Source of the DNA: Tipula vernalis
Taxonomy: Eukaryota; Arthropoda; Insecta; Diptera; Tipulidae
DNA length: 64,000 bases
Reading direction: 5' to 3'
Assembly: GCA_958295665.1 (NCBI GenBank)
Contig: OY282560.1
Span: 273,284,177-273,348,176, forward strand
A program made the translations under genes and the position numbers. Numbering within the stretch: position 1 is the stretch's first letter; every line of letters begins with the position of its first letter. Positions 45,580 to 56,956 of this stretch are shown here, piece by piece. The notes beneath the pieces were generated by a model. It saw nothing but the letters and a program-made list of their open reading frames with translations. It had not been told where the DNA came from and did no database searches.

Positions 45580-46898
45580 TTCACCCAGATCTTCTAAAAA
45601 TTTTCGCCGACGACTAGTTCTTACAGTTTGTTTATTGGATGGGTTATTTGTAATACAAATTTTACAACATTTTGTCCATTGTATCAACGGCCTTTTGTAG
45701 AATTATAATATAAAATGATATCGAGTTTAAATTTTGTTCAAGAAGTACTCTCGTCGTCGTGCGGCATCGATAATAATATTACTGCCTTCTTCGCTGTTGG
45801 CACATAGGAGCAAAGCACCATTTTTTCTCCAAATTTGATTGACAGAACCTCTCTAGATCTAGATGGTTTGAATTCTACGGGAATACATGTTTTGTTTTTT
45901 CTATTGTACCGACTTGTGATAAATTTCATGTTAACAAATCCTTTGCAAGTGATACGGAAGTAAAAAAATTATCGGTAGTGACATTGCGATCGCTATTTTT
46001 GTATGGAGCTATGAGTTCCTTAACTACCCGCTGACCTTGATTTTGGTCACGAATATTTCAAATTTTACCCGTATAAATTTAGCCATTCAACGGGTATGCG
46101 GTTGCGGAATCACAGGCCCACCATATTTTGATCCCATACTTGGCGGGTTTAGAGGGAATATATTGTGTAAACTTCGGTCGACCTCTAAACGGAAATAACT
46201 GTTCATCAATTGTAATTGATTTATGAGGTCTATAATTATTTTTCAAATTTGCGTTTCTCTGAAAAGTTTCCGTAATTGGTGCCGCCTTATCAGTTTCCAT
46301 TCGAGCTTGCCGAGTTGCATAATAGGCGAATCGAATAAAACGAGTAATATTGTAAAATCGTCGAACAGACATTGTAGCTCGATACAATGGAAATGATTTT
46401 TTTTCCATAGCTTGGCCGTTGGTTCATAATTGAATTTGTGAGCACCAATAACTATTAGAATAGCCAAATAAGCTAACAGTTCTTCCTCTTTTATCGGTTC
46501 CCAGACTAATTTTTTTTTTATAAAGATTCGCTTCCATGTACTTCATATACTGATTTTCGGCCTTTTTTTGGTATTTCTACAAATTAAACTTTGCATTGAA
46601 CTATCAAATAATTTACAAAATGTGTCTACATCATTTAAATTTTTGGTATTCGGATTAGGACCCATAAATAGTGGTTCGCGCAAAACATTGTGCGCCAGCA
46701 AACGGTGTAAATTAGGACCCAATTTTCGCCATTTAGTACCATCTCTACCGATATAATATTCACTATCGTTATCATCATTCTGGTTTAGATCATCTCTATT
46801 ATCATCTGGGTTGTCAAATCATCTTCCGACTCCGAAGCTAAACTACGCACTACACTTTCAAGATACTTTTGCTTTTCTTCATATACGACGATAATCTA
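45580..46898 (-). pseudogene. piggyBac-type transposase, broken
   Basis: The minus strand from the right: acidic N-terminus with NDSEYYIGRDGTKWRKLGPN (about 46775-46715), LAHNVLREPLFMGPNPNTKN, then WEPIKEEELLAYLAILIVIG. The open piece 46408-46079 carries MSVRRFYNITRFIRFAYYAT, TDKAAPITETFQ, KSITIDEQLFPFRGRPKFTQ and YIPSKPAKYGIKIWWACDS, a clear piggyBac catalytic domain (IDEQ aspartate). The piece 45929-45738 (MKFITSRYNRKNKTCIPVEF) and VDTMDKML near 45685 complete it. Several frameshifts and stops. Its N-terminal side is interrupted at 46899 by the LTR element, and the remaining upstream part should lie beyond 51754. piggyBac enzymes move DNA at TTAA sites. Confidence 0.85.
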
Positions 46899-47168
46899 AG
46901 TTAAATTCTTTATTGATTTTTGGTAAAAAAAAATAATTTTCATTTTTAACTTATTTGTTTAACATCGAAATTACAACTGATTATTTTCTTATTTTCTAAT
47001 TACAATTTGCTTAATTAAAAATATTTAGAATATGAAACCATGTCGTCAAGAATATTCACTCAGCATTATGCAAGATGCGCGTGTAACTTGTTGTCATTGC
47101 TAATGCAACGTGACAAATATGATCACGTTGTATTTTTGTGGGAAACCTAATTATTACGCGTGTTAACT
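46899..47168 (-). repeat. 3' LTR (270 bp)
   Basis: In element orientation it starts AGTTAACACGCG and ends AATTTAACT. It is nearly identical to 51533-51750 except for about 52 bp near 47083-47140 absent from the other LTR, and a few single-base changes. The adjoining purine run AAGGGGGAGG (plus strand 47169-47178) is the polypurine tract. Confidence 0.93.
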
Positions 47169-47176
47169 CCTCCCCC

Positions 47177-47470
47177 TTAAAGTTCGAATGCCCACGGTAT
47201 TTCATAAAATTTCCGTCTGTGCCCTGAGGCCCCTTTGGGTGTTATCGTTTGAGACGTTTCGTTATGAATTTCTAGTTCTTCTCTCTGAATTGCTATTGAA
47301 CAGGTATTCTCGACCTTACTCTGAGTTTGTGGAGTGGACAGATCTTCGATGTTCGTTGTATTAATGATTCGTAATTTCTTAGTTTTGGTATATTTTGTGG
47401 TGATTACCGCTATTCCCAAAATGATGACTATTGAGAATGATCCCCAGCTCGTGAATCGCTCGATGGCTCC
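47177..47470 (-). pseudogene. env C-terminal remnant (transmembrane tail)
   Basis: On the minus strand about 97 codons remain: a hydrophobic segment of roughly 20 residues (near 47440-47385, with SFSIVIILGIAVI) followed by a basic and polar cytoplasmic-like tail to the stop at 47177. Position just before the 3' LTR and this layout match the envelope glycoprotein tail of errantiviruses. All of the external part is missing. It is joined directly to RNase H sequence at about 47465-47487, where GGCTCC and GGAGCC form a short inverted repeat. Confidence 0.65.
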
Positions 47471-47477
47471 CTCCTTT

Positions 47478-49170
47478 TTAAGGAGCCCAATGTGATGTAT
47501 TATTTATATGAATATCTTTCATCATTTGTAATGAAAGTATTTCCGTGAAATTTTTCAAAAATATTAACGCCCAAATTATGGCGAGCATTTCCTTTTCATT
47601 AGCCGCATAAATTTCTTCCGTTTTATCTAAGGTTCTTGAGAGAAACGTGATTGGCCCTCCCTCCTGAGATAAAACTGCACCTAGTGCAAAGTTGGAGGCA
47701 TCTGTAGTCAATTCAAATTCTTTTTGGAAATTTGACAATGATAACAGAACTTCGTTGGAAACGAGCGAGGTTTATATTTTGTTAAAGGCAGCTTCTTCTT
47801 CGGTGTTCAGCTTTACCATTTTATTTCTTGAGAGGGTTTTGGACACATGTCCGTCTTCTCCTCTTCTCTTTGCGTAGTCCCGGATGAAACGACGATAAAA
47901 TCCGGCTAATCCCAAGAAGCATCTGAGTTCCTTCACGGTCTTGGGTACGGGAAATTCTGTTATGGCTTTTACCTTCTTCTGGTTCGCTTTTATCCCATCT
48001 TTAGAGATGACAAATCCTAAAAATTCTACCTCATCCTGTAGAAATTCACATTTGTCGAGTTGAATCTTCATATTGGCGTTTTCTAAAACTTTAAAAATTA
48101 TCGTCATGTTCTTGAAGTGTTCTTCTTCTGTTTTACCAAATATGATTATGTCTTCGATATAAACGTAACAACGCTTCCCAATGTGGTCACGAAGGATATC
48201 ATCGAGGGTGCATTGAAATATCGAGGGGCATTTTTAAGGCCAAATGGGAGGCGGGTAAACTCGTATTTTCCATGATTAACCGACAAAGCTGTTTTTTCAA
48301 TGTCCGATTCTTTTAAAGGAATCTGGTGAAAGCCGCTCTTTAGATCTATTATGGTGAAAAATTTGTTTTCCCCTAAGTTTGCCAAAATGTCGTTGATCTC
48401 AGGTATTGGATGCCTGTCAGAGATAGTAACCGAATTTAATTTTCGGTAGTCGATCACCATTCTGTGTTTCTTTTCTCCCGATGCATCTTCTTTATTCGGT
48501 ACTATCCATACCGGGGAGTTATATGGAGATTTGGATGGTCTAATTATACCATATTCCAACAGTTGTTTAATTTGCTTCTCCACTTCGTCTTTCAAACACA
48601 TGGGATATGGATAACTGGATATGGATGGCTGTACACGGGATCGGTGTTGATTCTACGAATTTCTCCTCTCACATTTGTTGTAAAAGTCAATTTCTTTTCG
48701 GGATGGGAAAAAAGGTGTGGACATGTTCTTATTATTCGTTCCAGTCTTTGTTTTTGTTCTGCATTTAGGTGTGAGTCTCTAATATTTATATTATTCACAG
48801 AGTCAGAAAGGTGTTGTTTGGTAGGTATTTTCGTGTCTGGGTTAATGATCATAAATCCCTTGTCGGTGTATATTGTGGCACCGAGCTGCTTCAGGCTATC
48901 GTTGCCGATTATGCCATCGAATGATCTCAGACTAGGTAATATAAAAAATTTTAATTTCCTTTCTGGACCGAAAAGATCTATTAATGCATGGTGTGTATGT
49001 AATCTTAACGCTACCAGCAATTGAGTTGGCCATGAAAGGTTTCTCGTTAGGAATGGGATTTCGATTGTATTGTTTTTGAATATAATTTTTATTAGATCCG
49101 GTATCTACTAGGAATTTAAAAATTGTTCCACTCTTCGCCGTATACTCTATATAGGGAAGCGAAGAGTGTA
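47478..49170 (-). pseudogene. pol: protease, reverse transcriptase, partial RNase H
   Basis: In order on the minus strand: protease with FLVDTGSNKNYI (near 49110-49080, catalytic DTG); a spacer with SFDGIIGNDSLKQLGA; reverse transcriptase from about 48600 with IIRPSKSPYNSPVWIVPNK, MVIDYRKLNSVTISDRHPIP, FFTIIDLKSGFHQIPL and the active-site block CYVYIEDIIIFG (near 48170-48140), where the usual first aspartate of YxDD is glutamate; then FLGFVISKDGI, FLGLAGFYRRFI, and RNase H FELTTDASNFALGAVLSQ and YAANEKEMLAIIWAL (47720-47580). RNase H is cut off near 47480 and integrase is absent. Frame changes occur near 48600, 48150 and 47760. Confidence 0.88.
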
Positions 49171-50605
49171 TTAATCTAAAAAATGGATGTCGTCTATTTG
49201 TTCTTCTACGTCTTGTTCCGTAGGATGTTCGTTATGATGATCTTCTACGTCAGATATTTCTATAATTTCGTGTGAGTTGGTATATTCTACAAGTGTCTGG
49301 TCATATTTCGAATCCTCTGATTCCATTTGTTCATGGTAGTATTGCCATTGCATTTCAGGGTCCATGAAACGGTTCTGCATGGTACACTCTTTGCATTTTA
49401 ATCGGTTGGTGTACTTGGTTTGAATCAGGTCGTTTGTTTTCAAATTGGTTCATTTGCGGTCTATTTTGGTAATTGATTTATCGAGAGTGTATAGATTGGT
49501 CTATTTCCATTGGTTGTGGCTTATAAAAATAATTCCTATTGGGTATTTTGGGTGATTGTTGATTATAATGTGGCGGGATTTGTCTAGAAGTTGAGGGATG
49601 TTGGTAATTATTTTGAAATGGTTTAGGGAAATTTTGGGATGCTTGAGGATTATATAACAATGAAGGGTAGGAGTTTCGGGTTTGGTTAGGAAAATGCTGT
49701 TGTTGTATTGTTGTATTAGTATGGTTCTTCTAGGAGGTGGTGGGGAGGGGGGGGGGGGTTGAGGAATTTGAGTCCTTTGAATATTCATATTTCCATGGCT
49801 GTGCTGAACACGATATTGTACATTCTCGAGTTTTAGGCACAGAGAGAGGGCTTCTGGTAAGTTCATTGTTCCCCTCATACTCAATAATTTCGGTAGATCT
49901 CCTCTGAGACCTCTCACAAAGGTATAGAGTGACTTATCTCTATATGATTGAGTCATTACATTCATAGCTTCCTGACTCATGTCCATGGATGATAATTTGT
50001 TTAAAATAAGTGAGACGTGGTAATAAACCTCTTGGTAAAACTCTGGGATGGAACTACCTTTCTGAATTAGGGTAGGTAGTCATTTGGTACTCTAGCGTAC
50101 CTAGGTCTCGTTTATCGTCGTAGTGGAGCGTTAAACATTTCAAGATTTTTTCCCAGCTGAGAGGAGTGTTGTAGGACTCAAGGGCCATATCGGCATTACC
50201 AGTTACTTTATTTCGTATAACACTGAGAATTCCATAGTACTTGGGTGTTCCTTTTAGGTGTTCATAAATTTTCAAAATACGATCTACGCTTCTCTTCCAG
50301 GATTCGAATTCTCCTGGTTGTCCGAAAAAGTCTCGTAGACTCTTAACCACGTCTGGTATTTTATCTAGATCGTTTAGATTATTGATATATCTAGGGTCTA
50401 TGGTTTGGTCAGTTTCTATTTTATTATTTGATGGAGTGTTAGTCATTTGGTCAAATAATAGTTGATTTTGACTGCTAACTATTTCTTGTATGATGTTTTG
50501 AAGTTGAGTGAAGTCAAACTTTTTTGTACCGCTTGCGGTGGGAATTGACTGAGAGTGATCTATTGGATTTAATTTCGGAGATTTGAGAATTGTTTCGTTG
50601 CCCAT
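49171..50605 (-). pseudogene. gag
   Basis: The ATG at 50605 opens a 183-codon piece with polar N-terminus, then IPDVVKSLRDFFGQPGEFES and DRILKIYEHLKGTPKYYGIL, the conserved capsid core of errantivirus and gypsy-like gag. A frame change at about 50054 leads to LYTFVRGLRGDLPKLLSMRG and LPEALSLCLKLENVQYR (49930-49810), followed by a proline run and a glutamine- and asparagine-rich tail (to about 49440) and an acidic end. No standard zinc knuckle is evident, as in many errantiviruses. Gag would form the particle. Confidence 0.8.
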
Positions 50606-51512
50606 TTTATTTTATTACACCGGTTAAAAGTAGTATCGAAATGTAAGAATTCTATGTCAATTTTGTGCAAATAGGTCCTATTGATGGTTAACGGAAATGG
50701 ATGTAGTAGTAATTATTAATTATATGATACAGTGCAAATTAATTTATATAAAAATTTGTTAGAGATCTGATTAAAAAAAAAAAAAAATTAAGAAACTTAA
50801 TTGATTATCGTATCTTAATTTTGTAAATATTTTTATTAAATTATTAATTTTAAAAAATTTTCCTTTTCTTTTCTTTAACTGAACTTTTTGTTATATTCTT
50901 ATAGTAACTAATAAATCTAAAAGGTTTAATTTTATTTTTATTTATTCTATTCAAAAATTATGACTTACATTAAAATTAACAAATGTATTATTGACATCTG
51001 GAGTTGTAATTAAGATTTTTGGGATTTGCTTGTTCAAAATCGCCTTAATTCCTCGTGCCTTAAAACTTGATTGGACCGCTGTTAAATTATTGAGAAAATA
51101 CGGCGTGGTTATCCTTGCTTCACCTATTCTTCAACTCCGTTTTTCCTAGTAGGATACTTCGGGGCCTCGTTTTCCAATACTTATAGTTGTCGTTTGATTA
51201 GCGTGGGATAATTAATTTTCTCCCTCATTTTGAAGTTATGATTAAACTTTTGTCAGATCCCTTGAAGTTGGTACTTCGTTTTTAATCACTGTTTAGATTA
51301 TCACTATGATCTTACTTGGGATTTTATTAGTAAGTTATTGGTTAAACTTCACTCGGTCAGCGTTATTATAAAGTTATTGATTAAACTTCACTTGATCAGT
51401 TTTATTTCATTTTTAAAGTTCTGGTAAAACTTTTTGTAAGATGTTTACACTAATTATCACTGTGGTTTCACGTTAATATTTAAAACTTTACGGCACAGGA
51501 CAATTTAACACA

Positions 51513-51535
51513 AGGGTCCCTGTTTCGGCGCCAGT
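51513..51535 (-). promoter_or_regulatory. tRNA primer-binding site
   Basis: Directly inside the 5' LTR, the minus strand reads TGGCGCCGAAACAGGGAC. The T is shared with the LTR end. This has the form of a lysine-tRNA-type primer site (TGGCGCC followed by an A-rich and GGGAC part) used to start minus-strand DNA synthesis. The exact tRNA is not determined. Confidence 0.75.
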
Positions 51536-51750
51536 TAAATTTTTTATTGATTTTTGGTAAAAAAAATAATTTTCATTTTTAACTTATTTGTTTAATATCG
51601 AAATTACAACTGATTATTTTCTTATTTTCTAATTACAATTTGCTTAATTAAAAATATTTAGAATATGAAACCATGTCGTCAAGAATATTCACTCAGCATT
51701 ATGCCGGCATTGTATTTTTGTGGGAAACCTAATTATTACGCGTGTTAACT
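51533..51750 (-). repeat. 5' LTR (218 bp, with internal deletion)
   Basis: Same ends as the other LTR. A stretch of about 52 bp present at 47083-47140 is replaced here by a few bases (around 51700-51706). The remaining sequence differs by only a handful of changes, so the element is not old. Confidence 0.9.
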
Positions 51751-51754
51751 TCTA

Positions 51755-52915
51755 TAATAGATAATTTTTGATGCAATACACGCAGCAATAAACCGTTATT
51801 TTATGTTTTTTTAACAATACAGTTACAAATTTAATTATATTGTATTACCTGCGCATTTGAACACTTGACAAATATTCTAATTTCTCCTTTTCCATCTTTG
51901 TTTTCTTTTTTTACATTTACAGAATCACAGTTATTAAATAATGTTTTTTTTACTAACTAACTACATTTATTGAAAATCAAACATCGACTGAAATATTTGT
52001 AGGTAAAACAAATGCAAGAGCAACAAAACAAAATTAAAAACAGTAAAGTAAACAGAGCTGTATTCAAATATCCTATGGAATATAGGCGAAAATATATGAA
52101 ATTTTTTCTTTACCCGAGTAGTCGTAGTCAAGATTGAAGGATTTTTTTTGTCGACAATGCGAAGGTTAAACTTTTATTTATCACTATTATATTCACAAAA
52201 TAAGTGTATAATTGATGTTTACTCATTGCAAGTTCAATTCAAACTCCAGAGTGTTTAATGAAGTAGTAATGACGTGAAATCTGCACATGATTATTATCGG
52301 ATTCGCATCAATACTGGTCATCATTACTGATTTCATCAACTTATACGATTAATATTAAAGTAAATTTTTAGGTGAAATTCGATGTTTGACAAAGTTCAAA
52401 GAGTGTAGAAGGAAATCCTGCTGCCGCTATTGGTAATATGGTTACCATATTTAAAAAATAGTTGCTACAATCCGTTTACGGAATTGTACATCGACTAACT
52501 AAGAAGTAGCTAACAATTTCGTAGTGACAATTTTATTTTAGAAAATACATTTTCTATGGGATTAAGCTACGAAGAAATGGGGGTAAATACATATCACTTC
52601 CGACACAAGAAATAACTGGCTTAGAAATCTGCAAATGTTCACTGAAGAATTTTCTACTACGCTGTGACAAATTGTGCCCTGGATATTAAACATGGTTGCA
52701 TTTTTTGTTTTTGTAAATTTGCGTTATTTTGAGGGTTACATTTAAGGTTTTGAGCCCCTTACGGCTGTCGAACTCAAACAATCATTATCAGTTTCGGCAT
52801 TTTTGGCTTTAATGTTTTTTAAAGTAATCATCGGATTGTATTTGATTGTTTCGACAAATTTTACTAAAATTGAAAGAGTTTTGTTATTTTTGTTTTTTCG
52901 ATTTTTGAAATTGCA
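51755..52915. other. Probable piggyBac 5' remainder, then spacer
   Basis: Immediately after the TCTA duplication the DNA should continue the interrupted piggyBac element, but I recognise no coding sequence or TTAA-flanked terminus. From about 52120 it is anonymous AT-rich DNA. Confidence 0.4.
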
Positions 52916-53215
52916 GTGCTTTTAAACCTCGTACAGGTTTTAAACTTCAAATTGATCCTTTCGAAGTGTAAAAGGACAATCATTCGAACATTCTTCACTT
53001 CAAATTGAACGTTTTACATTTCACATTCAACCTTTTAGATTATTTATATTTACATTTCAAAATTAAACCTTTAGCAAATTTTACTGAAATTTGACATGTG
53101 CAATGAAGGTTCTTCAATGAAACTGTATGAAGGAACTTGGGTATTGTAAAAGGATCAATTTGAAGTGTGAAAGGTACAATTTGAAGTGTAAATCTGTATT
53201 AAAATTAAATAATTA
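52916..53215. repeat. Satellite-related block with CAATTTGAAGTG motifs
   Basis: Short motifs such as CTTCAAATTGA and its reverse TCAATTTGAAG recur in both orientations, along with AAATTTGACATGTGCAATG. The same phrases occur next to the minisatellite at 25076-25145 and 35930-36000, so this is a dispersed part of that family. It ends where a LINE fragment starts. Confidence 0.5.
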
Positions 53216-53219
53216 AACG

Positions 53220-53785
53220 TAGTGTGTTGCTGGGGTGCCTCAAGGATCACTTTTAGGCCCTTTACTTTTTTCCATTTATATAAATGGCCTACCTTGGCAT
53301 ATTTTAAATTGTCGATTTCATCTTTTCGCTGATGATTTGCAAGTGTATATTGGTGGTGACTTGTTAAAATTCTACGAAATCGTTATGGAACTTAATGCAG
53401 GGTCAAAAATAATTCACTCTCCATTAATTCAACTAAAAGTAAAGCTTACTGTAGTTCTATGTGTACTTTGAATGATCATGTAAGTTCTATGTGATTGAGA
53501 ACTAAGAACGTTAATTTGCCTGTTAGTAAAACTAATGTTTACAATAACTCTGGATTAATAAATGCGACTATCACTTGGAACTGTTTGCCTACATAATTAA
53601 AAAATAATAAGTAATTAGAAGCTTAAATCAAATTTCTTGTACATATTGTGATTAATTATGTATATAACATACATTGTTGTATAATTGATAATTATTGTTA
53701 TATTGATGTTTAAATATTATTATTGTTAATTTTAAGTTATTCTATACTGTTGTAAATATGTGTGATGTACAAAAGCCACGGGTGC
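53220..53785 (+). mobile_element. LINE fragment, same family as 2618-3644, internally deleted
   Basis: The frame at 53225-53471 reads [20 protein letters not shown] and [17 protein letters not shown], reverse-transcriptase motifs with an intact FADD. It then jumps to NDHVSSM near 53470-53490, skips again, and continues LRTKNVNLPVSKTNVYNNSG (near 53500-53560), which matches the protein of the 2822-3640 copy. The 3' UTR includes 53747-53781, identical to the reverse complement of 2668-2702. So two internal deletions removed the thumb, and the 5' part is truncated. Confidence 0.8.
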
Positions 53786-54362
53786 TTAGTTTGGAGCTGA
53801 GTTTGGTGTTAAGTCAGTTTAGAATTTAATGCGGGCTGGGTTGAGTTTTGCATTGAAAGTTAGCTTGAGTTGTTCTGAGTTCATGTACGCATGTAATTTT
53901 GAAACCAATCATCCACCAATCATTCAATCATTTACCAATAAAAACAACAACTTCACTGTATCAAATTTTTTTTTGATAACAGTGAAGTGGTCAACTGCTT
54001 CACCACAGTTGCTCGGAGCAGAATAAACCTAATTTATAAACGGTATTAAAGCATGTTTTGAGTTTAATCCCTCTTCAAAACAAAATTGACAATTTGCGAC
54101 CTTACAAAGTAAAAATTCGAAAATGTCATTGTTACTTCTTGTTATCTATTGGTTTAGAAGATATTAATAAATTAAGAAATTACAATTACATTTTCTAATT
54201 TTACGATCTTAAAAAATGTCAAAATCGATACCAACTTCAAATAAATTAAAATGTCATTTAGAATAATTTCATTCTAAGGCCGCGAAATTGGAGAAAAAGT
54301 CAGTTTTAGTTAAATATTTCACTGGTCTATAATTTATACACGACTCGATTGTACTTAAGTGA
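53786..54362. other. Spacer with a hairpin
   Basis: 53790-53880 holds loosely repeated GGGTTGAGTTT-type phrases. CTTCACTGT (53951-53959) and ACAGTGAAG (53979-53987) form a 9-bp inverted repeat around a T run. No gene. Confidence 0.5.
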
Positions 54363-54370
54363 ATACAGCC

Positions 54371-56308
54371 CAGTGGCGTAACTACAAATTTCGGGTCCTC
54401 CCGCAACATTTTTTGGGCCCCTAGAAATGCTTCTTCTAACTATGAACAAGCAAAGCTTTTAGTGAAAAACTTATTTCTTCCTATCATCTAGTCTCGCATT
54501 AATTAAAAGTATCTGATTTCGAGAGTAGATGACACGAAACATCTTGCAACTCAATGCTTTGACGATTTTTAAATATAACAATAAAGCATCACAAATTTCG
54601 AATATAATTTGAAAAATTTCAAGAATTTCGAATTTTCAAAGTATTTTGAATATTCTTGAAAACTCTCAATTACCAAATTATCCGTAAGTCTTGTTAAAAA
54701 TTTGTATAAGCATAAAATATGTATTTGCAAAAATTGTCAATTAGTTTTAAGTTTGATAAATTATTTAAGCAAGTTTGAGTTTTAACTTATCTTCTAACGA
54801 TTAGCCTTTTTCATACTTTTAGGTTTTTTATAAAAGTTTTATGCATTTGCTTTCAATTAACAAAGCATTTTTAACCAAATCATTTTCCTCAGAAATTTGA
54901 TTTCACAAAGGGTGATAGAATTTTGGTTTTGGGAGGTTCTCAAACCAAACCATTTAACTCTAAAATTTGATATTACAAAGGAAGGTTATTTTTGGAAAAA
55001 TTTAGAATATTTGTGTTCAATGAGCTTTAAGCTTGATAATTAATTTGTACTATGTATTTGGGTTAAAACTTAACGTTTCTGACTCTTTTAATAATTTTAG
55101 GTTTTTGTTACAATATCTTGTGTGCAAAAAATAAGTATTTGCTAAAAGTTTTAAGAGCTTTTAGTTTTAAGAGCTTTCACTAATCGAAACTTTTTAACAC
55201 AAATAATTTACTCTTTATTCTGAAATTAGATGGTTTAAGTGAAGGTGGGATTTTGGAATAAATTTAGATTATTTGTTTCAATAATCTTTAAGCTTGACAA
55301 TTAATATATACTTTTTGGGTTTGAACTTAACATTTTTGAGCTTTTTAATAGTTTCAGGGTTTCAATAAAAAAGTTTTTTTTTTATTTAATAAAATATTTT
55401 TGAGCACAAATTATGTATTTGAAAAATACGTCAAGAGCTTTAGTTTTAAGAGCTTTCACTTATCGAAGGCTTTTAAACTAAACATTTTGCTTCGAAATTT
55501 GATATTCAAGAGATGACGGACCTTTGGGTAGGATTTAGAATATTTGTGCTCAATGTAAATTATTAAGAGCTTTTAGTTGTAAGAGCTTTTCAAGCCAAAC
55601 CGTTTGACTTTCAGATTTGATATTATAAAGGAAGGTGGTATTCTTGGATTAATTAAGAGTACTTATTATCTCAATTTAGAGTATTTATCTCAAGAGCTTT
55701 AAGCTTGATAATTTACATATACTTTCTCGGTAATTTTCGCGCCTTTCCATAAATTGTGTCTTTCGTTTTATGAGCATAAATCATGTATTTGCAACAAATT
55801 TTATTATTATTATTTTTTTTTTAAGCACCTTTATTGATATGGCTACTACAATCTTAAACATTATTAATTCATTAGTAAGGTTGACATTAGTACTTATGAG
55901 ATAAGCATAAACTTGTGGGGGTCTGCTGGACCAGTATCCAGTTCCCTTATTTGCAACAAATGCCAAGATCTTTTAGTTTTAACAGCTTTCACTTATCGAA
56001 GCTTTTTAACACAAATCATTTACTTTTTATTCTGAAATGAAGGTGGGCTTAATGAAGGTGGGCCTTATGAAGGTGATGGCTTAAATGAAGGTGGGATTTT
56101 GGAATAAATTGGGAATATTTGAGTTGAGAAAAGACCAACGTCTTTTCTTAAAATTTTCCTAGAAATGTACCATTCTGCAAATTAGCGCTTTAAGCTTAAT
56201 CTGAGCTATCTAATCTTAAATTTGAACTAATAAAGGAAACTTCTTGGGCTCCAACAACCGTGGGCCCCCAGCGGCTGCGGGTGATGAGGTTACCTAGTTA
56301 CGCCACTG
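54371..56308. mobile_element. hAT-like non-autonomous element, 1938 bp
   Basis: Terminal inverted repeats CAGTGGCGTAACTA start at 54371 and, in reverse complement, end at 56308. Flanking 8-bp sequences are ATACAGCC (54363-54370) and ATACAGAC (56309-56316), 7 of 8 identical, the duplication size of hAT transposons. Next to each end lies a GC-rich GGGCCC patch. The interior is AT-rich and non-coding, with irregular tandem repeats: AAGCTTGAtAATTAAT recurs near 55031, 55292 and 55701, and GAGCTTTCACTTATCGAAG several times. No transposase is present. Confidence 0.75.
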
Positions 56309-56956
56309 ATACAGACACAAGTAAAATTTGGTCGATAATTATCAGGTTTTGTGGATTGCCTTTTTTAAATGCTGTGACAAGACCGGTTTCGATCTCTTTG
56401 GGAACACTGCTGTTTCAATAAATTAATTATCTAAGTGACAAATGACTTTCAGAATAAAAGAGTTAACCTTCTTCTCTATTTCAGACGAAACTTTATTCTA
56501 TAAAGATAAAATTCTAAAGCGTACTTAGTCAAGAATAGTTGGCAAGAAAAAGAAACTTTGAGATTTAAGAAATTTATCTTAAAAGAAGTTCGGAGTTACT
56601 AAATTGTAATTTAATTTTAATTGGTTTACTTCTTAATTAATTTCACGGGAATTTTACCGGGTTTCGTTCATAAAGTGAAGTTGAGTGGGTTTGTTGATAT
56701 CATAAGTATTTCAAAAGAACGTATAAAAATATCTTTCGTGGACGTTTGCGTACACAAAAGTTTAATGCAAGATGGGTGTCGCGTTCGCCCACTATCGATT
56801 AAAAAAGCGAACGTGTAGCTACTTTACACAGCAATGTTTGGAAAATAAGTATTGGAATATCGTTGAATGTTATCTATTGAGTTAAAAAGGGATTATATTG
56901 AAGATTAAATAAAAACATTGCCAAATAGTTTCGTTTTATTATCAATACAGGAAGCC

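Larger units (their letters stand above)
46899..51750 (-). mobile_element. Gypsy/errantivirus-type LTR retrotransposon, internally deleted
   Basis: Two LTRs (46899-47168 and 51533-51750) bracket gag and pol on the minus strand. A 4-bp duplication TCTA flanks it (46895-46898, 51751-51754). LTR ends AGTTAA...TTAACT, a primer-binding site, a polypurine tract and an env tail all fit insect errantiviruses, endogenous retroviruses of insects. Integrase and most of env are missing, and gag and pol contain frame changes, so this copy is defective. It sits inside a piggyBac element. Confidence 0.92.

Noticed and set aside
48464..49024. 186-codon plus frame
   Set aside because: Antisense of the LTR element pol; no independent support.
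53951..53987. 9-bp hairpin around a T run
   Set aside because: Could be a small foldback or chance; no neighbouring element or conservation to support a role.
56621..56818. 65-codon plus frame with a plausible protein look
   Set aside because: The near-identical second copy at about 59337-59530 has a frameshift, so the frame is not maintained.
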